From assembly GCA_963565915.1 (NCBI GenBank), contig OY751492.1:2294001-2358000 (forward strand): DNA of 64,000 nt, given 5' to 3'. Under the pieces are notes generated by a model, which had not been told where the DNA came from, did no database searches, and saw nothing but the letters and a program-made list of their open reading frames with translations. A program made the translations under genes and the position numbers. Shown piece after piece: positions 34,771 through 46,267 of this stretch. This stretch comes from Entoloma clypeatum (taxonomy: Eukaryota > Basidiomycota > Agaricomycetes > Agaricales > Entolomataceae). Position 1 is the stretch's first letter; every line of letters begins with the position of its first letter.

Positions 34771-34772
34771 AA

Positions 34773-34784
34773 AGGTCAAGCTGA
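34773..34784 (+). other. Putative self-priming primer-binding site of element C
   Basis: AGGTCAAGCTGA starts 2 bases after the 5' LTR and is perfectly complementary to 34549-34560 in the R/U5 part of the LTR. No tRNA 3'-end complement (TGG-start) is seen at this place. This is the arrangement used by Tf1/sushi elements. Confidence 0.65.
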
Positions 34785-35064
34785 TCAACGTCGTCAACCC
34801 ACCGCGGTTTTAGACGCAAAGATTCTTCCCCGACGATCCACCTTTGGAGTCCCGTCCGACTCAGAAGACGAACAGGAGTTCGTTGACGCACCTATCACAC
34901 CACGACCACCGCCGACACCGTACAGAAGAGTAACCTCCTCTTTCGTACCAGTCAACCCCACATCACCCTCTTACCTCTCTCCGAGACGAAACCCACCGCC
35001 GCCAGCTGCTGCTGTTGCTGCATCCAGACCGACCCCAGACACCCCAAAGACCCCACTTGTAGAA

Positions 35065-35967
35065 ATGACTTCTCAAGTAAAGACCCCAGAAAAAGAAATC
35101 AAGATCAGCCCGCCGACGATCTTCAATGGAGATAGAAGGAAACTATCTGAATTTTTGTTTGACGCAAACCTATATCTGGAAATGAACGATGACATTTACA
35201 ACTCCGACAAGAAAAAGATCCTCTTCACCGTTTCGTACATGAAAGGAGGAACTGCCGGGCCATGGAAGGAGTCCTGGTACAGGGACATCACTACCGCTGG
35301 AGTCACTGTGTATCCGAAGTACGCAGACTTCATCGCGAAACTGAGGAAGTCGTTTTCCCCGGTTGACAAGGAAGGAGACGCGTTGACAATGATGAAAACG
35401 CAAAAAATGGAAGGCATGACAGCCGACGAATTCGTGGAGAAATTCAAGTTATGGGTTTCAGAAAGTCTGATCACAGAAGAAAGATCCCTTGTGGATTACT
35501 TCATGGAGGCGTTACCACACGCGCTCCGAGACAAGATCTTGGGCCTTGACAAAATCCCAAAAACAATCGACGAATGGTACACCACGGCGTCCAGATTGGA
35601 CAACCAGTGGAGAAGAGCGAAAGCAGTCGCTCAAAGACTCAGACCTGATGGGGGAAAGAAAAAGTTCAAAGTGAACTATAACCCCGCACCCCGAAACGCG
35701 CATTTCGCCCCAGACCCTAATGCCATGGACATTGACCGGCTGACTGCCGAAGAAAGAGATGACCACTTCAAGAAAGGGTTATGCTTCGTCTGCCACCAGG
35801 CAGGACACCGTGCCGATGCACACAAAGGAGGAAAAACCCCGGTTGCGAACAATACGTTCAAAAAAGCATCCGATGCATATGCCCATATCCGAGGCATTTT
35901 CAAGGACTTACCAAATGAGGAACAAGACGCCTTGATCTCCGAAATGGAGAAACAGGGTTTTCAATAA
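35065..35967 (+). CDS. Gag of element C
   Basis: 300 aa from ATG 35065 (MTSQVKTPEKEIKISPPTIF), stop TAA 35965-35967. It contains a retrotransposon capsid block (KMEGMTADEFVEKFKLWVSE) and one CCHC zinc knuckle, CFVCHQAGHRADAH, in which the fourth ligand is His rather than Cys. The frame is open upstream back to the LTR edge at 34771 without an ATG (a Pro/Arg-rich stretch), so translation could begin earlier at a non-AUG codon or the upstream part could be untranslated. Pol begins 14 bases after the gag stop in another frame. Confidence 0.9.
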   Translation: MTSQVKTPEKEIKISPPTIFNGDRRKLSEFLFDANLYLEMNDDIYNSDKKKILFTVSYMKGGTAGPWKESWYRDITTAGVTVYPKYADFIAKLRKSFSPVDKEGDALTMMKTQKMEGMTADEFVEKFKLWVSESLITEERSLVDYFMEALPHALRDKILGLDKIPKTIDEWYTTASRLDNQWRRAKAVAQRLRPDGGKKKFKVNYNPAPRNAHFAPDPNAMDIDRLTAEERDDHFKKGLCFVCHQAGHRADAHKGGKTPVANNTFKKASDAYAHIRGIFKDLPNEEQDALISEMEKQGFQ

Positions 35968-35981
35968 AGCGGCCTGTACCG

Positions 35982-38900
35982 ATGTCAGCCCCCGCTCAGT
36001 TTTCAATCTCCCTATCACCTGTAATTGTAGCCGACATGAATGACAAATCTTTTTCGATCCCCATTTCAATGTCAGGAGAAGGAGAAAGCATCGATGAAAA
36101 ACTAAAGATAAATGCCCTGATAGACTCAGGAGCAGGAGGAACCTTCTTGGACCAGAAGTTCGCCACAGCTAACCGAATGGAGCTTATCCCGCTACTAAAG
36201 CCCATTCGTGTGTTCAATGTGGACGGAACAAAGAACAAAGAAGGAACGATCACCCATTGTACATGGAAGAAAATCTGGATCGATGACAAAGAACTCGACG
36301 TCAGATTCTTGGTAACTGGACTTGGAAAGGAAACCGCCATTTTGGGTTTACCCTGGTTAAAACAATACAACCCGAAGATTGATTGGGAAAGAGGAACCTT
36401 GGATATTGAAACTATCAGGTTCAAGAAGACTCTGGCAGGGGTCATGAGGAAGAAATTTGATGAGCTCTTGGCATCAAAAGACAAAAAACCCATTGCAATC
36501 GCAGCATGGATGAAAGAAGAACCTAAGAAGATCTTCGCAATGATAGAAGAAATTGATGATGAAGAGACCCTTAAACCAAGGAAGGAGACTCTACCGGTGA
36601 ATGGACCTATCCTGAAAAGGATAGATGAAGGATCAGACGATGACCTCGACCTATTCAGGACATATGTCACAACGGACGAACCCATTGAGGATGTTTGGAT
36701 CCAAGCCAAAACCTCGATCTCCCAGAAACTCTCACACAACACGGACACCGCGGACAAACCAAAGAAAGAACTACCAGAACGATATGAGCAGTATCAGAAG
36801 GTGTTCGAGAAAACGGCATCTGAGAGATTACCGGAACATAAACCATGGGACCACGCAATTGACTTAAAACCAGACTTCACCCCGAAAGACTGCAAGGTTT
36901 ATCCTTTGTCACCGGAAGAACAAACTAAATTGGATGAATTCCTTGATGAGAACCTTCGAAAGGGGTACATCAGACCCTCGAAATCACCAATGGCATCACC
37001 TTTTTTCTTCGTGGCTAAAAAGGACTCGGATAAACTCAGACCCTGTCAAGACTATCGGCGATTGAACGAGGGAACAGTAAAAAACGCATACCCGTTGCCC
37101 CTGGTTGGAGATTTACTGGACAAACTGAAAGGAGCAAAGGTCTTTACCAAACTGGACATGCGTTGGGGATACAACAACGTACGGATCAAACCTGGCGACG
37201 AATGGAAGGCTGCATTCAAAACCAATCGAGGGTTGTACGAACCCTTGGTTGCCTTCTTTGGGCTGGCAGGCATGCCACCCACGTTTCAGGCGATGATGAA
37301 TGAAATCTTCAAAGAAGAGCTCGAAGAGGGATGGCTGCTCATTTATTTGGATGACATCTTCATCTTCTCGGTCAATGACAAAATCGACACTGAACGAACG
37401 CTCCGCGTACTAAGAAAAATGATAGAGAATGACCTCTATCTCAACCTGGAAAAATGCGAATTTGGAGTCAGGCAGTGCGAATACCTCGGACTGATTATCA
37501 AAGAAAACGAAATCGCAATGGACCCCGTTAAGTTATCGGGGATAGCAAAATGGCCAGAACCCACGACTGTCAAGCAAGTCAGATCTTTCCTCGGGTTTGG
37601 AAACTTCTATCGAAGATTTATCGGACACTACTCGGACATTGCCAAACCTCTGAATGATCTGACCAAAAAGGATCTAGAGTGGGAATGGAATGAAGACTGC
37701 CAGACGGCATTCAACACATTAAAGGACAAATTCGCGGAATCACCGGTCTTGCTCATGCCAGACACTGGCAAACCATTCATCATAGAATCTGATGCATCCA
37801 AATGGGCGACAGGAGCAGTACTGCGCCAGCAAGATGTAAATGGAGACTGGCACCCCTGCGGATATATATCGCACTCGTTCTCTGCGCCAGAGCGGAACTA
37901 TGAGATCTATGATCGGGAACTCTTGGGAATTATCCGAGCACTGGAAACCTGGAGGCACTACCTCCTTGGATCACCGTTTCCAACAGTTGTTCTATCAGAT
38001 CACAAGAACTTAACGTATTACCGGGAACCCCAGAAATTGAACAGACGACAAGCACGGTGGAGATTGTATCTCTCCGAGTTTGAACTCAAACTAGTGCATA
38101 CCCCAGGATCGAAGATGATCCAGTCTGACGCCTTGTCAAGGCGACCGGACCATATACCCGAAGAGGACACCGATAACGAAGACGTTATTGTCTTGCCAAA
38201 TGACATTTTTGTCAAAACAGTGGACCTTGAGCTACAAGGAGATATTCTAAAAGCAACCGAAAATGATGAGCTTTTCTCGAAAGCCATCACTGCCCTAAAA
38301 GAATCGGGAACGCCACCGATTAAATCTCATTTATCAGAATGGAGAACAGAAAACGGAATATTATTCTTCCGTGACAGATGTTACGTACCACCAGATGAAA
38401 CTCTGCGCCGGGAGATAACGAAACGATACCATGATTCCCTACCAAGCGGACATCCGGGACATCTAAAAACCCTGGAACTAATCAGAAGAAACTATTGGTG
38501 GCCAGGAATGTATGTGTTTGTCAAAAATTATGTTGGAGGATGTGCAACCTGCCAACAAATGAAAGTCAACACACACCCCACAAATCCTGGATTAATGCCG
38601 ATCAAAGCACAAAAAGACGCTAGACCATTCTCTCAAACGACGATCGACTTCATTACGGACTTACCCGAGAGCAACGGGTTTGACAGTATCATGGTCGTAG
38701 TAGACCATGGTTCTACGAAGGGGGTAATTTCCATCCCTTGCATGAAAACCACCGACGCGACCCTTACTGCCAAGCTTTATTTGGATCACGTATACCGAAG
38801 ATTCGGACTCCCAGACTCCATTCTGTCTGACAGAGGGCCGCAGTTTGCCTCTCAGGTCTTCAGAGAACTAGGGCGACTCCTAGGGATCAAACTAATGATG

Positions 38901-39674
38901 AGCACGGCTTATCACCCTCAGACTGATGGGGAAACGGAACGAGCAAATCAGGAACTTGAGATCTATTTCCGGATGTTCTGTTCGAACAATCCTGAAACAT
39001 GGCACGATCATAATTCAACAATGGAGTTCTGTCACAATCAAAGAACTCATTCCACGACGAAATGATCCCCGTTCTATCTGATGATGGGATACGAACCAAG
39101 AGACATACCATTGGCATTCGACAAGACAAACGTGCCAAGCGTAGAAGAACGGCTCAAAGAGCTGAAACAAGCAAGAGATGAAGCGCTGGCAGCACACGAA
39201 CTAGCCCGTCAGATGATGGCTGAAAGGTCAACACGAGGTTTCGCTCCGTTTGGAAAAGGAGAACAGGTATGGCTAGAAGGAAAGAACCTCCGAATCGGAT
39301 ACCCTTCCAGAAAACTGGCACCCAAAAGAGAAGGACCCTTCACCATTTCCGAGGTGCTTGGACCCATGACGTACAAACTGAAACTTCCAGAACAATGGAA
39401 GATCCACCCCGTTTTCCACGCCTCCTTGTTAACACCTTATCGGGAAAATGACACACACGGACCGAACTTCCACAACCCACCTCCTGATCTGATCAAAGGA
39501 GAACACGAGTACGAAGTAGAAGCAATCCTCACCCACAAGCGACAGGGCAGAGGGTACAAATATTTGGTCAAGTGGATGGGATACCCATCAAGCGATAACA
39601 CGTGGGAACCCGAATCCAACTTAAAAAGAGCCCAAGAAACGCTGGAATACTACAAACAGACCCACCACCTTTGA
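35982..39674 (+). CDS. Pol of element C (protease, RT, RNase H, integrase, chromodomain) with an in-frame TGA
   Basis: ATG 35982 starts MSAPAQFSISLSPVIVAD. Protease ALIDSGAGGTF (residues ~45-55). RT: TKLDMRWGYNNV, FFGLAGMPPTFQAMMN and the catalytic YLDD in LIYLDDIFIFS. RNase H: IESDASKWATGAVL. Integrase zinc-binding HHCC region GHPGHLKTLELIRRNYWWPG with CATCQQMK, and the catalytic D,D,E blocks TTIDFITDL, SILSDRGPQF and HPQTDGETERANQ. The frame meets TGA at 39063-39065 just after the integrase core, then continues in the same frame for about 200 codons: GPX-like and C-terminal integrase sequence and a chromodomain (EYEVEAILTHKR, YLVKWMGYPSSDNTWEPES), stop 39672-39674. The stop would remove the chromodomain unless read through. 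Confidence 0.93.
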
Positions 39675-39699
39675 ACCCAACCACCCACATCCTCTCATC

Positions 39700-40599
39700 A
39701 TGACCACCGTTTTCGATACCGCCACCAAGGAACTTCACCGACACCGCCTCTTTAGGCTCCTGACCGAACCAGAACACAATGACAGAGTGCTGCGGCACAT
39801 TGACGATGAGACTGACCAATTCTTGGTCAACACCTTGTTCGGGCTAATCACCCTCCGCCAGTTCCACTACGACACCACCGCCAATATTGCCCGACTCATT
39901 GAAGGACACATCGACACGCTCCTGGACCGAGGTGTCTACCAACAGTTTGCAAGGCTGTTCCATAACCGCACAAACACTCCCGATGTCGCCCTCCTCGACC
40001 CACCCGTAGAGAACCCTATTCTGACCACTCCCCTCCCTGATCTTGCCACCACCCCTGAACCGACCCCCATCCCTGATCCAATTCCCCTTGTTGTCAGGAA
40101 CCCTGACACCCAAATCACTCCGTCCTCTCCCGAAACCACGTCGCCCTTGACCAGCGACCGAAGCCTTTCCGACGTCAAGACCGACGTCAAGGGAAAGAAG
40201 AAATCCTATGGAGTTGTTAAACGCTCCAGAAGAAAAACCACACGCACCATCATGTCTATTCCATTAGGGCATGGATCATCATCCCAAACTCCCATCGATC
40301 TCACCAACGAACCCGATGACCTTGGCTATGAGGTTGACACGCATGGACGAGCTCACTCCCCAAGCGGACCTTGGCGTCGTCCTGCTGGATGGCCACATAT
40401 AGACAAAGGGCGCAAATGCGGCCTTTGTGCTAGGGCAGATGGACACATTGAGTGTCAATGCGGATACTATGTATGTCAGAAGTGTTGGAAGAAGGCACCC
40501 GGACACTACGATTACGAGTGCTTGGGCCCGGGTTATGCAGCGCTGGAGGATGACCAGTACGAGTTTGACGAAGACGCCATACACAACATGGCAACTTGA
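39700..40599 (+). CDS. ORF3 of element C: accessory protein with Cys-rich zinc-binding module
   Basis: 299 aa, starting 26 bases after pol (MTTVFDTATKELHRHRLFRL) and ending just before the 3' polypurine tract. Residues ~1-90 look helical and soluble (HIDDETDQFLVNTLFG). A long Pro/Thr/Asp-rich linker follows. A basic cluster GKKKSYGVVKRSRRKTTR looks like a nuclear localisation signal. TPIDLTNEPDD resembles a SUMO-interacting motif followed by acidic residues. The C-terminal module has Cys at CGLC, ECQC, VCQKC and a later EC, plus GH: eight possible zinc ligands in about 35 residues, RING/treble-clef-like. There is no signal peptide or membrane span, so it is not an env protein. Standard chromoviruses have no such ORF; I do not know a named family. 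Confidence 0.8.
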   Translation: MTTVFDTATKELHRHRLFRLLTEPEHNDRVLRHIDDETDQFLVNTLFGLITLRQFHYDTTANIARLIEGHIDTLLDRGVYQQFARLFHNRTNTPDVALLDPPVENPILTTPLPDLATTPEPTPIPDPIPLVVRNPDTQITPSSPETTSPLTSDRSLSDVKTDVKGKKKSYGVVKRSRRKTTRTIMSIPLGHGSSSQTPIDLTNEPDDLGYEVDTHGRAHSPSGPWRRPAGWPHIDKGRKCGLCARADGHIECQCGYYVCQKCWKKAPGHYDYECLGPGYAALEDDQYEFDEDAIHNMAT

Positions 40600-40640
40600 A
40601 AACATTGAAGCCGGTGACTTCAAGCATAGAAGGGGGGTAA

Positions 40641-41196
40641 TGTTACACTTTTTCACCCTTTTCCTACGCACCCTCACACGATCCTTCAACCCTTGATTTC
40701 CCATCATCCCCGTTTCACTTAACTCCGACGACCCTGGGACATGTGTCCCCTCTACCAGCGCTATGACTCATACTGACTCGGACTATTCCCCTTTTAGATA
40801 CATTTTCACTCGTTATCTCTGACTCACGGCCTCGCGACCTTATCTCTGACTCTTATGCCACAACCCCTGAAAACACCTATCTAACCAATGGCTTATTTAG
40901 CTCCTGCGCAGCACCTACTTATTTATAGCTATAGGATAACGTATATAAGACCTGTAACCTTAGAGTAGAGGTCTTCAGCTTGACCTAGGCAAACAACGCT
41001 TATTTGTCTACTACTTCGAACGCTCTCAAACTAAGTGCCTTGCGAGGACTTAGCTCTGCTTGACCCGAACCGAGTCGTCCTTCTGAGGAACTCGCTGATT
41101 GACCAAGTCGACCTATTGAGGGACTTGTTGTGGAACCAGTTCGAACCCACGTGATCCGATCTGTTGAACTTGTTGTTGTAGGCTATCGCCGTAACA
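40641..41196 (+). repeat. 3' LTR of element C
   Basis: Same length (556 bp) and, as far as I can read, the same sequence as 34215-34770; preceded by the purine tract AGAAGGGGGGTAA. Confidence 0.95.
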
Positions 41197-41201
41197 AGTA
41201 C

Positions 41202-41243
41202 CTTACCCAGGCTTCCCTGCGTATGTAGGTGTGCTGTTCAATA
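41202..41243 (+). repeat. Left LTR of element B, second part
   Basis: CTTACCCAGGCTTCCCTGCG to TGTTCAATA; together with 33819-34214 it makes 438 bp, equal to the right LTR. Confidence 0.88.
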
Positions 41244-41258
41244 GGTTATGGGCCCCGG
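41244..41258 (+). other. Primer-binding site of element B (half initiator-tRNA type)
   Basis: GGTTATGGGCCCCGG directly follows the LTR. It is complementary to the anticodon stem-loop side of initiator tRNA-Met (GGGCYCATAACC), the half-tRNA primer known from Drosophila copia. The identical 15-mer is found in the full-length copia at 56057-56071 on the other strand. Confidence 0.75.
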
Positions 41259-42516
41259 TTTGCCCGGTACAGTCTGCGCACTCTAATGGAGTTGCTGCAA
41301 CTGTCTAGCCTGTTAGATACTAACCTGGCCTAGCCAGTGAGCGCGAGTCTTAAAAGCGCCCTTTTGGGCTGCTACCGCCTCTTTAGCTAGTAGCATAGAC
41401 TAGTCTAAGTTAGTTATCTGGTTTGATACTCGGAGGTTCCAGACTAGTGAGCGCCCTTAGGGCTGCACCTAGTTCTGATGTCCAAGACTAGCAAAGCGCC
41501 CCTAGGGCTGCATCTAGTTCTTGATCTAGACTAGGGCCTTTTATGGCCTATGTCTATATTTGGACATTTTGTATAAAGCCTGTGGCTTGAGCGCCTTGAT
41601 AGGCGGCCGCCACACCCCTGTGAAAAACCCTCTCTTGTATCTGCGCCTTCATTTGGCTGCGATCTAGATTTGGGGTTTTCTCACGCTGTGTCATGTCCTG
41701 TCTGGCATTTGGTTTCAAAACCAAATTGAGTATATCTCGATGTGCTGACATTCGGACATTACGATTCTCAGGAACTTTCTGTTCCGTGAACTTTTTCGTC
41801 GATCGATCTTGATCCATTGCACCCTGTACCTGATGAAAGCACCCTTTCCGGGTTGCCTCAGGGACTTCCCATTTTTATGGTTGCACGATCTCAGATTTGA
41901 TGCTGACTCAAAATCGTTCCTAGATGAAAGGATCTTGCATCTGCTTCCATTATGGTTTCATTCAAGCAAACCATTGGTCACACCGTGACATCCGCGTTAT
42001 TCAGCGTGATGACGGTTTCCACAGACGACACCTCTGTACTCTGAATTGCATGGTCACACCACGCATTCGGAAGGTGAAAGTCACGCAACTGCGATACGGA
42101 CGGCATGCGCGCCATGTCTGTACTCGCAAATGTGGAAAGAAAAAAGCAGTATGTATCCCCATCTACATTCTCTTCATTCGTTGAACTATGACTCTAGGAT
42201 CCCTGGGCGCCACGCCCAAGTAACATCCGGAGAGCTCGAACGAGGGACTTACCGTCCCCCTTCAATCATAGTGACGAAGAAGAAAGGAGAATCACACCCG
42301 AGGTTACACCCGGGGTAATAAAGATGGAGCAATCGCCTGATCTATAGGCGACCGTCTTTATGTAAATACCACAGCATTGTGACCCCTAGTCACATAAATA
42401 AAGGCTATTACATAAACTCTCTCTGACATGTGTCACAAAACAATTCAGACAATACCTCTTATCGGTTCAAATTGGTCTTGAATATTTGCTGACCACTGTT
42501 TCTTTTAGAAACAAAC

Positions 42517-43380
42517 ATGTCTTCAATCACTTCTTTGATTGCTGTTCCCGTTCTTAACGGCACAAACTACCCTGAGTGGGCGAACACCATGTGTTCGTTC
42601 CTTAGATCTCAGGATTTGTGGCAAATTGTTGATGGTGCTGAGAAGCGACCCTTGATGTCTGCTAACCTTACAAGGAAAGCCCATACAACTAAAGTCAAGG
42701 CATGGAACATTAGGGATCAAATGGCTTTAGCCAATATTCGACTTCGTGTCGACCCGTCGATCAAACTCACCAAAAATATGTCTTCTGAGACTTGGTTTGA
42801 GTTGAAGAATAGGTTCGGACGAGCTGTTTATAAAACAGTTCTGTTTGACATTCGTGCTGCATTGTCCTTCAAACTTTCTATGAAGCGACAACCTGCAACC
42901 GAGATTGATTATCTTGATAAAATCTTTGATCATCTCGGCGCACATCATTCTATTTCTCCATCGACTCGGGCCCTAATGCTTCTATCTGCCCTCCCGTCTC
43001 CTGATTGGGATGACTTTGCCATAGAAACCCTTCTTTACAATGATGATCTCACCTATGATAAGGTTCGAGAGTTGATTGTTGAAACATACAATCATCATCG
43101 TGTTGACCCTGTTCCCGATTTGTCACTTGAGGATTACCTTTACGGCATAGGTATCTCCTATGATCCTCAACCGACATCGTGCGATGTTTTTCATCGGCCG
43201 TTTCGGAACTTATGGAGAAAGAAGTCTTTCTTATCTGCACCAGCAGACCCTGGTGCTCTGCGCTACTCTAGCTGCGTCGCCGGTCTGGTGCATGATGCCG
43301 TCATAACAGAACAATGCAAGGGTCCACCCGTCGACAATTACGACATAGCGTTTCCACGCCTGGACCTTATAACAGCATGA
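42517..43380 (+). CDS. Gag-like protein of element B (copia/UBN2-type)
   Basis: 287 aa from ATG 42517 (MSSITSLIAVPVLNGTNYPE). The N-terminal block LNGTNYPEWANTMCSFLRSQ and the middle (IDYLDKIFDHLGAHHSI, RALMLLSALPSPDWDDFAIE, LTYDKVRELIVETYNHHR) follow the copia gag (DUF4219/UBN2) pattern. No CCHC zinc knuckle is present. After about residue 225 the sequence no longer resembles gag and includes a hairpin unit at 43260-43275. It is the only element-type protein in B. Conservation of a single uninterrupted gag frame in an element without pol suggests selection for gag, as in TR-GAG elements; it may package the B transcript. Confidence 0.8.
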   Translation: MSSITSLIAVPVLNGTNYPEWANTMCSFLRSQDLWQIVDGAEKRPLMSANLTRKAHTTKVKAWNIRDQMALANIRLRVDPSIKLTKNMSSETWFELKNRFGRAVYKTVLFDIRAALSFKLSMKRQPATEIDYLDKIFDHLGAHHSISPSTRALMLLSALPSPDWDDFAIETLLYNDDLTYDKVRELIVETYNHHRVDPVPDLSLEDYLYGIGISYDPQPTSCDVFHRPFRNLWRKKSFLSAPADPGALRYSSCVAGLVHDAVITEQCKGPPVDNYDIAFPRLDLITA

Positions 43381-46069
43381 TCATTGTGTAGAACGATTGT
43401 ATTTTCTTTCTTTGCAATCAATACATTGATTTGCAATGTGTTCATATTTTGAACGAAAGAAAGAGAGATTTAAAAATGCAAATGCATTTTATGTTCAAAT
43501 AACTTATATCCAATCTGGAATAATTCCAATAAGTTGGATGTGCCGTTGAGCCACCTACTATAAAGGAAACAGCTTAATAAGCTTGTCAAGAAGACTGCAC
43601 GAGTCATTAATTTGTCTTTCTGCTGCGTCTATCTTTCCTTTTCAGGAATTAATATTCCACCTTATATTGGATAAGACAGAAAGTAATATTGTATTTGTGC
43701 GCTATGGCATTTGCATAACACTAATTCTGCGCCTTGATAGGCTGCGATAGTGTTCAGAATTGTCATTCTGGCTGCCAATATATAATACTTTATTATGAGA
43801 AGAAGAGTTTTCCAACCCTTCAATCTAAATCGATTCAAATTGGTCTAGCCAACCAATCTTGTTCCTCCACTCTTTCACCAAAAGTAGTGATGATTTGGGG
43901 CAATGCAAAGCTTCTTATCTGAACTCTCCATTTCTTGCATGGGAATGATCTCTGATGCATCTTGCGCCTTTTAGGCTGGCATTGCATTTTGACTTATAAG
44001 GCATTTGCGCTTTAATCAAGCGGCGATGGCCTTGTCAACAGAATCATATAGGGATGACCGTGATGGTACACACCCTATGGCAAAAATGGATATAGTCAAA
44101 AAATCAGATTGTATCACAGCTTACAAATATTGCTGGAATAAATCGCCTGAGAGTAATTACCTCAGCATAACTTGGAGAGTAATTCCTCCGCAGTTCGCGA
44201 TTATTTTTTCTGCATGAATTTCTGGTTTCCCAACCAAGTTCTGCATCTATTTCAGTATATGCTCTTTGAAAGCCAAAGATACATGGGAAATGATTGCCAT
44301 ACTTGACTGTGAAAAGGGGGAGAATATAGAGAAGCATTTTAAATGGCAGCATTCTGCGCTATTTGCTTTGCGATACCATTGCTAGAAGACTGATCTTTGA
44401 TCTTTTGATCTCACCATCAGATGCATTGCTTCGTATACAACACTCTATAGGTTGTACCATTAAAGGAGCGCCGTGACCGCTGCATACTTATCAAATGGTC
44501 AACTTGAACAAAAGAAAAAGCTTATCCCAGCTTATACCCCTATGATTTCTCACCCAGAAACGATGAATTCTGGATAAAAGAGAATATTATATGAATCGAT
44601 CCGTTAGTCTTATCAGACTATTGTTGGGTTCTATTCCCAAGTATATCTTCTATGATTACTTGATGAAGCATCTTAATTGATGGCTTACTAATAATGCATT
44701 AATTTGCATTATATGGTTCTTGGAATACCAAGATTACTATTGATTGCATGAAACGCATCAGAGTGCTTGTTACACTCTGGAGATTTGGATCAACCCATCA
44801 TCTGATCTGCGCCTTGTTTTGGCTGCGACAATGATCTGGTTCTTGCATTGAGTAGAGCGCCTGTGTTGGCTGCCTCCTTTGACAAAACAAGACCAAATAA
44901 CACCCTCACGCGTTATTGTTGTATCATGCAACGAACATAGTAAATCTGTGTTGATGTCTTAGAGTGGATTCTCTATTGACCTCTGAACATAAATCGGTTG
45001 TTCACCAACATAAGTATTACCAACTACAAAAGAACTACATCGCAAGTCATTTATTTGACTATAATCTGCAATATTGCTTGCACATCATCACATATAACAG
45101 TTGGCTTAATTGTCTATAAAATCTGTAAAATGTACTCCATGGAATTGGTTTTCAGGGGGAGATAATTCATTCTCTGTTAATCCTAAAACAATCCACATGA
45201 TGTTTGCTTGTCTAGCCTTTGCATAACAATGTGCGCCCCTTTGGGCTTGCCACAGTTACTAGGCTTGATTATATCTGCGCTCAAATAATGGCTGCAATAT
45301 TAATCATTGCGATTATATTTTGCAATAGCTTGGATAGTACGTCAGACGATATGGGAAACGATGACGGAACTACCAGCTGTCTCAGATATTATATTCTGAA
45401 GACTCAACGTCCACTATGACGATAAACTAGACCCTACTCCGGAACAGAGCATAAACTACCACAGTGGACTCTGAACCTAACTAGTTCATCCACATCCCTG
45501 AAGTCTGGAGTATTACACTCGACTCAGATGACATTATCTATAAGCGCATCTAAAGTGTTGCCATGATAATATTACATACTCAGGATAAAGGCACCCTGGT
45601 CTAAATCCATGGTTGTTAGCGCCTTATTTGGCAGCTTCCCAGAGTATTAATAAGCTATTTATAGCTTAGATCATGCCAAGCATGATATCATCAGTTGGTT
45701 AAATGACCCTTTGAGCCAGATCAAGTCTAACGAGCTCTTAATTGAGTTATGTCTTCTGACTTATCCCCGGCCTTAGTGCCACATGCTCTTTCCATACTAG
45801 TTCTTGCGCTACTACTGGCTGCAACTACTATGTGATCCATAAAACTGAGTACCACTATGTCTTGAGCGCCTTCTTGGGCTGCCTGCATTGGTAGTCTCAT
45901 TTTTGTGTGAATCATGGTCAAAACCATTGATACTCGTCTGGAATGACAATAAACTATCACACGTGGTTTGCTGATGCAATCAGGCCAAACACCTGACTCA
46001 GCATGGTCCGTGCGAGATAGGCAAAGCCTTAAATACGCTCCTCAAAAGGAATTTTAGAGCAGGCTTCCA
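43381..46069. other. Non-coding interior of element B
   Basis: About 2.7 kb, AT-rich, with stops in all frames and no polymerase remnants that I can recognise. Its only visible structure is the dispersed hairpin family. Confidence 0.6.
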
Positions 46070-46267
46070 ATGGCATTCTTCGCCTACTTCTCCACCGCCT
46101 TTTACACTCGCTTCGCACATGCCGACCAGTTGGCGCATGTTGCCTCGACCGACGCCAGCAGCACCACCACCACCACCACTACTGCAGCCTCCGCCGCTGC
46201 TTCTTCATCATCCTCTGGCAATAACACTGCCACGACCACCGACGATAAGACGTCGGAGAAGAAGTAA
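46070..46267 (+). CDS. Small GC-rich ORF in element B, possible captured host sequence
   Basis: 65 aa: MAFFAYFSTAFYTRFAHADQ, then a Thr/Ala/Ser-rich run and the acidic-basic end DDKTSEKK, stop at 46265-46267. Base composition is clearly GC-richer than the flanking AT-rich element DNA, and third positions are mostly C or G as in host genes. The hydrophobic N-terminus could be a targeting peptide. No hairpin unit falls inside. It could be a transduced host exon or a small accessory protein; function unknown. Confidence 0.45.
   Translation: MAFFAYFSTAFYTRFAHADQLAHVASTDASSTTTTTTTAASAAASSSSSGNNTATTTDDKTSEKK

Larger units (their letters stand above)
34215..41196 (+). mobile_element. Element C: full-length Ty3/gypsy chromovirus (Tf1/sushi-like) with three ORFs
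   Basis: 6,982 bp, flanked by target duplication AGTAC (34210-34214 and 41197-41201). The LTRs are 34215-34770 and 40641-41196, 556 bp each, and I found no difference between them, so the insertion is very recent. Order: LTR, self-priming site, gag, pol (protease-RT-RNase H-integrase-chromodomain), ORF3, polypurine tract (about 40628-40640), LTR. RT before integrase plus a C-terminal chromodomain defines a chromovirus. The pol frame carries one in-frame TGA. It sits inside the left LTR of element B. Confidence 0.95.

Noticed and set aside
44340..44376. Further hairpin unit (GCGCTATTTGCTTTGC) in element B
   Set aside because: The second arm cannot form the bulged stem; likewise 43699 and 46372 lack a pairing arm, so they were not counted.
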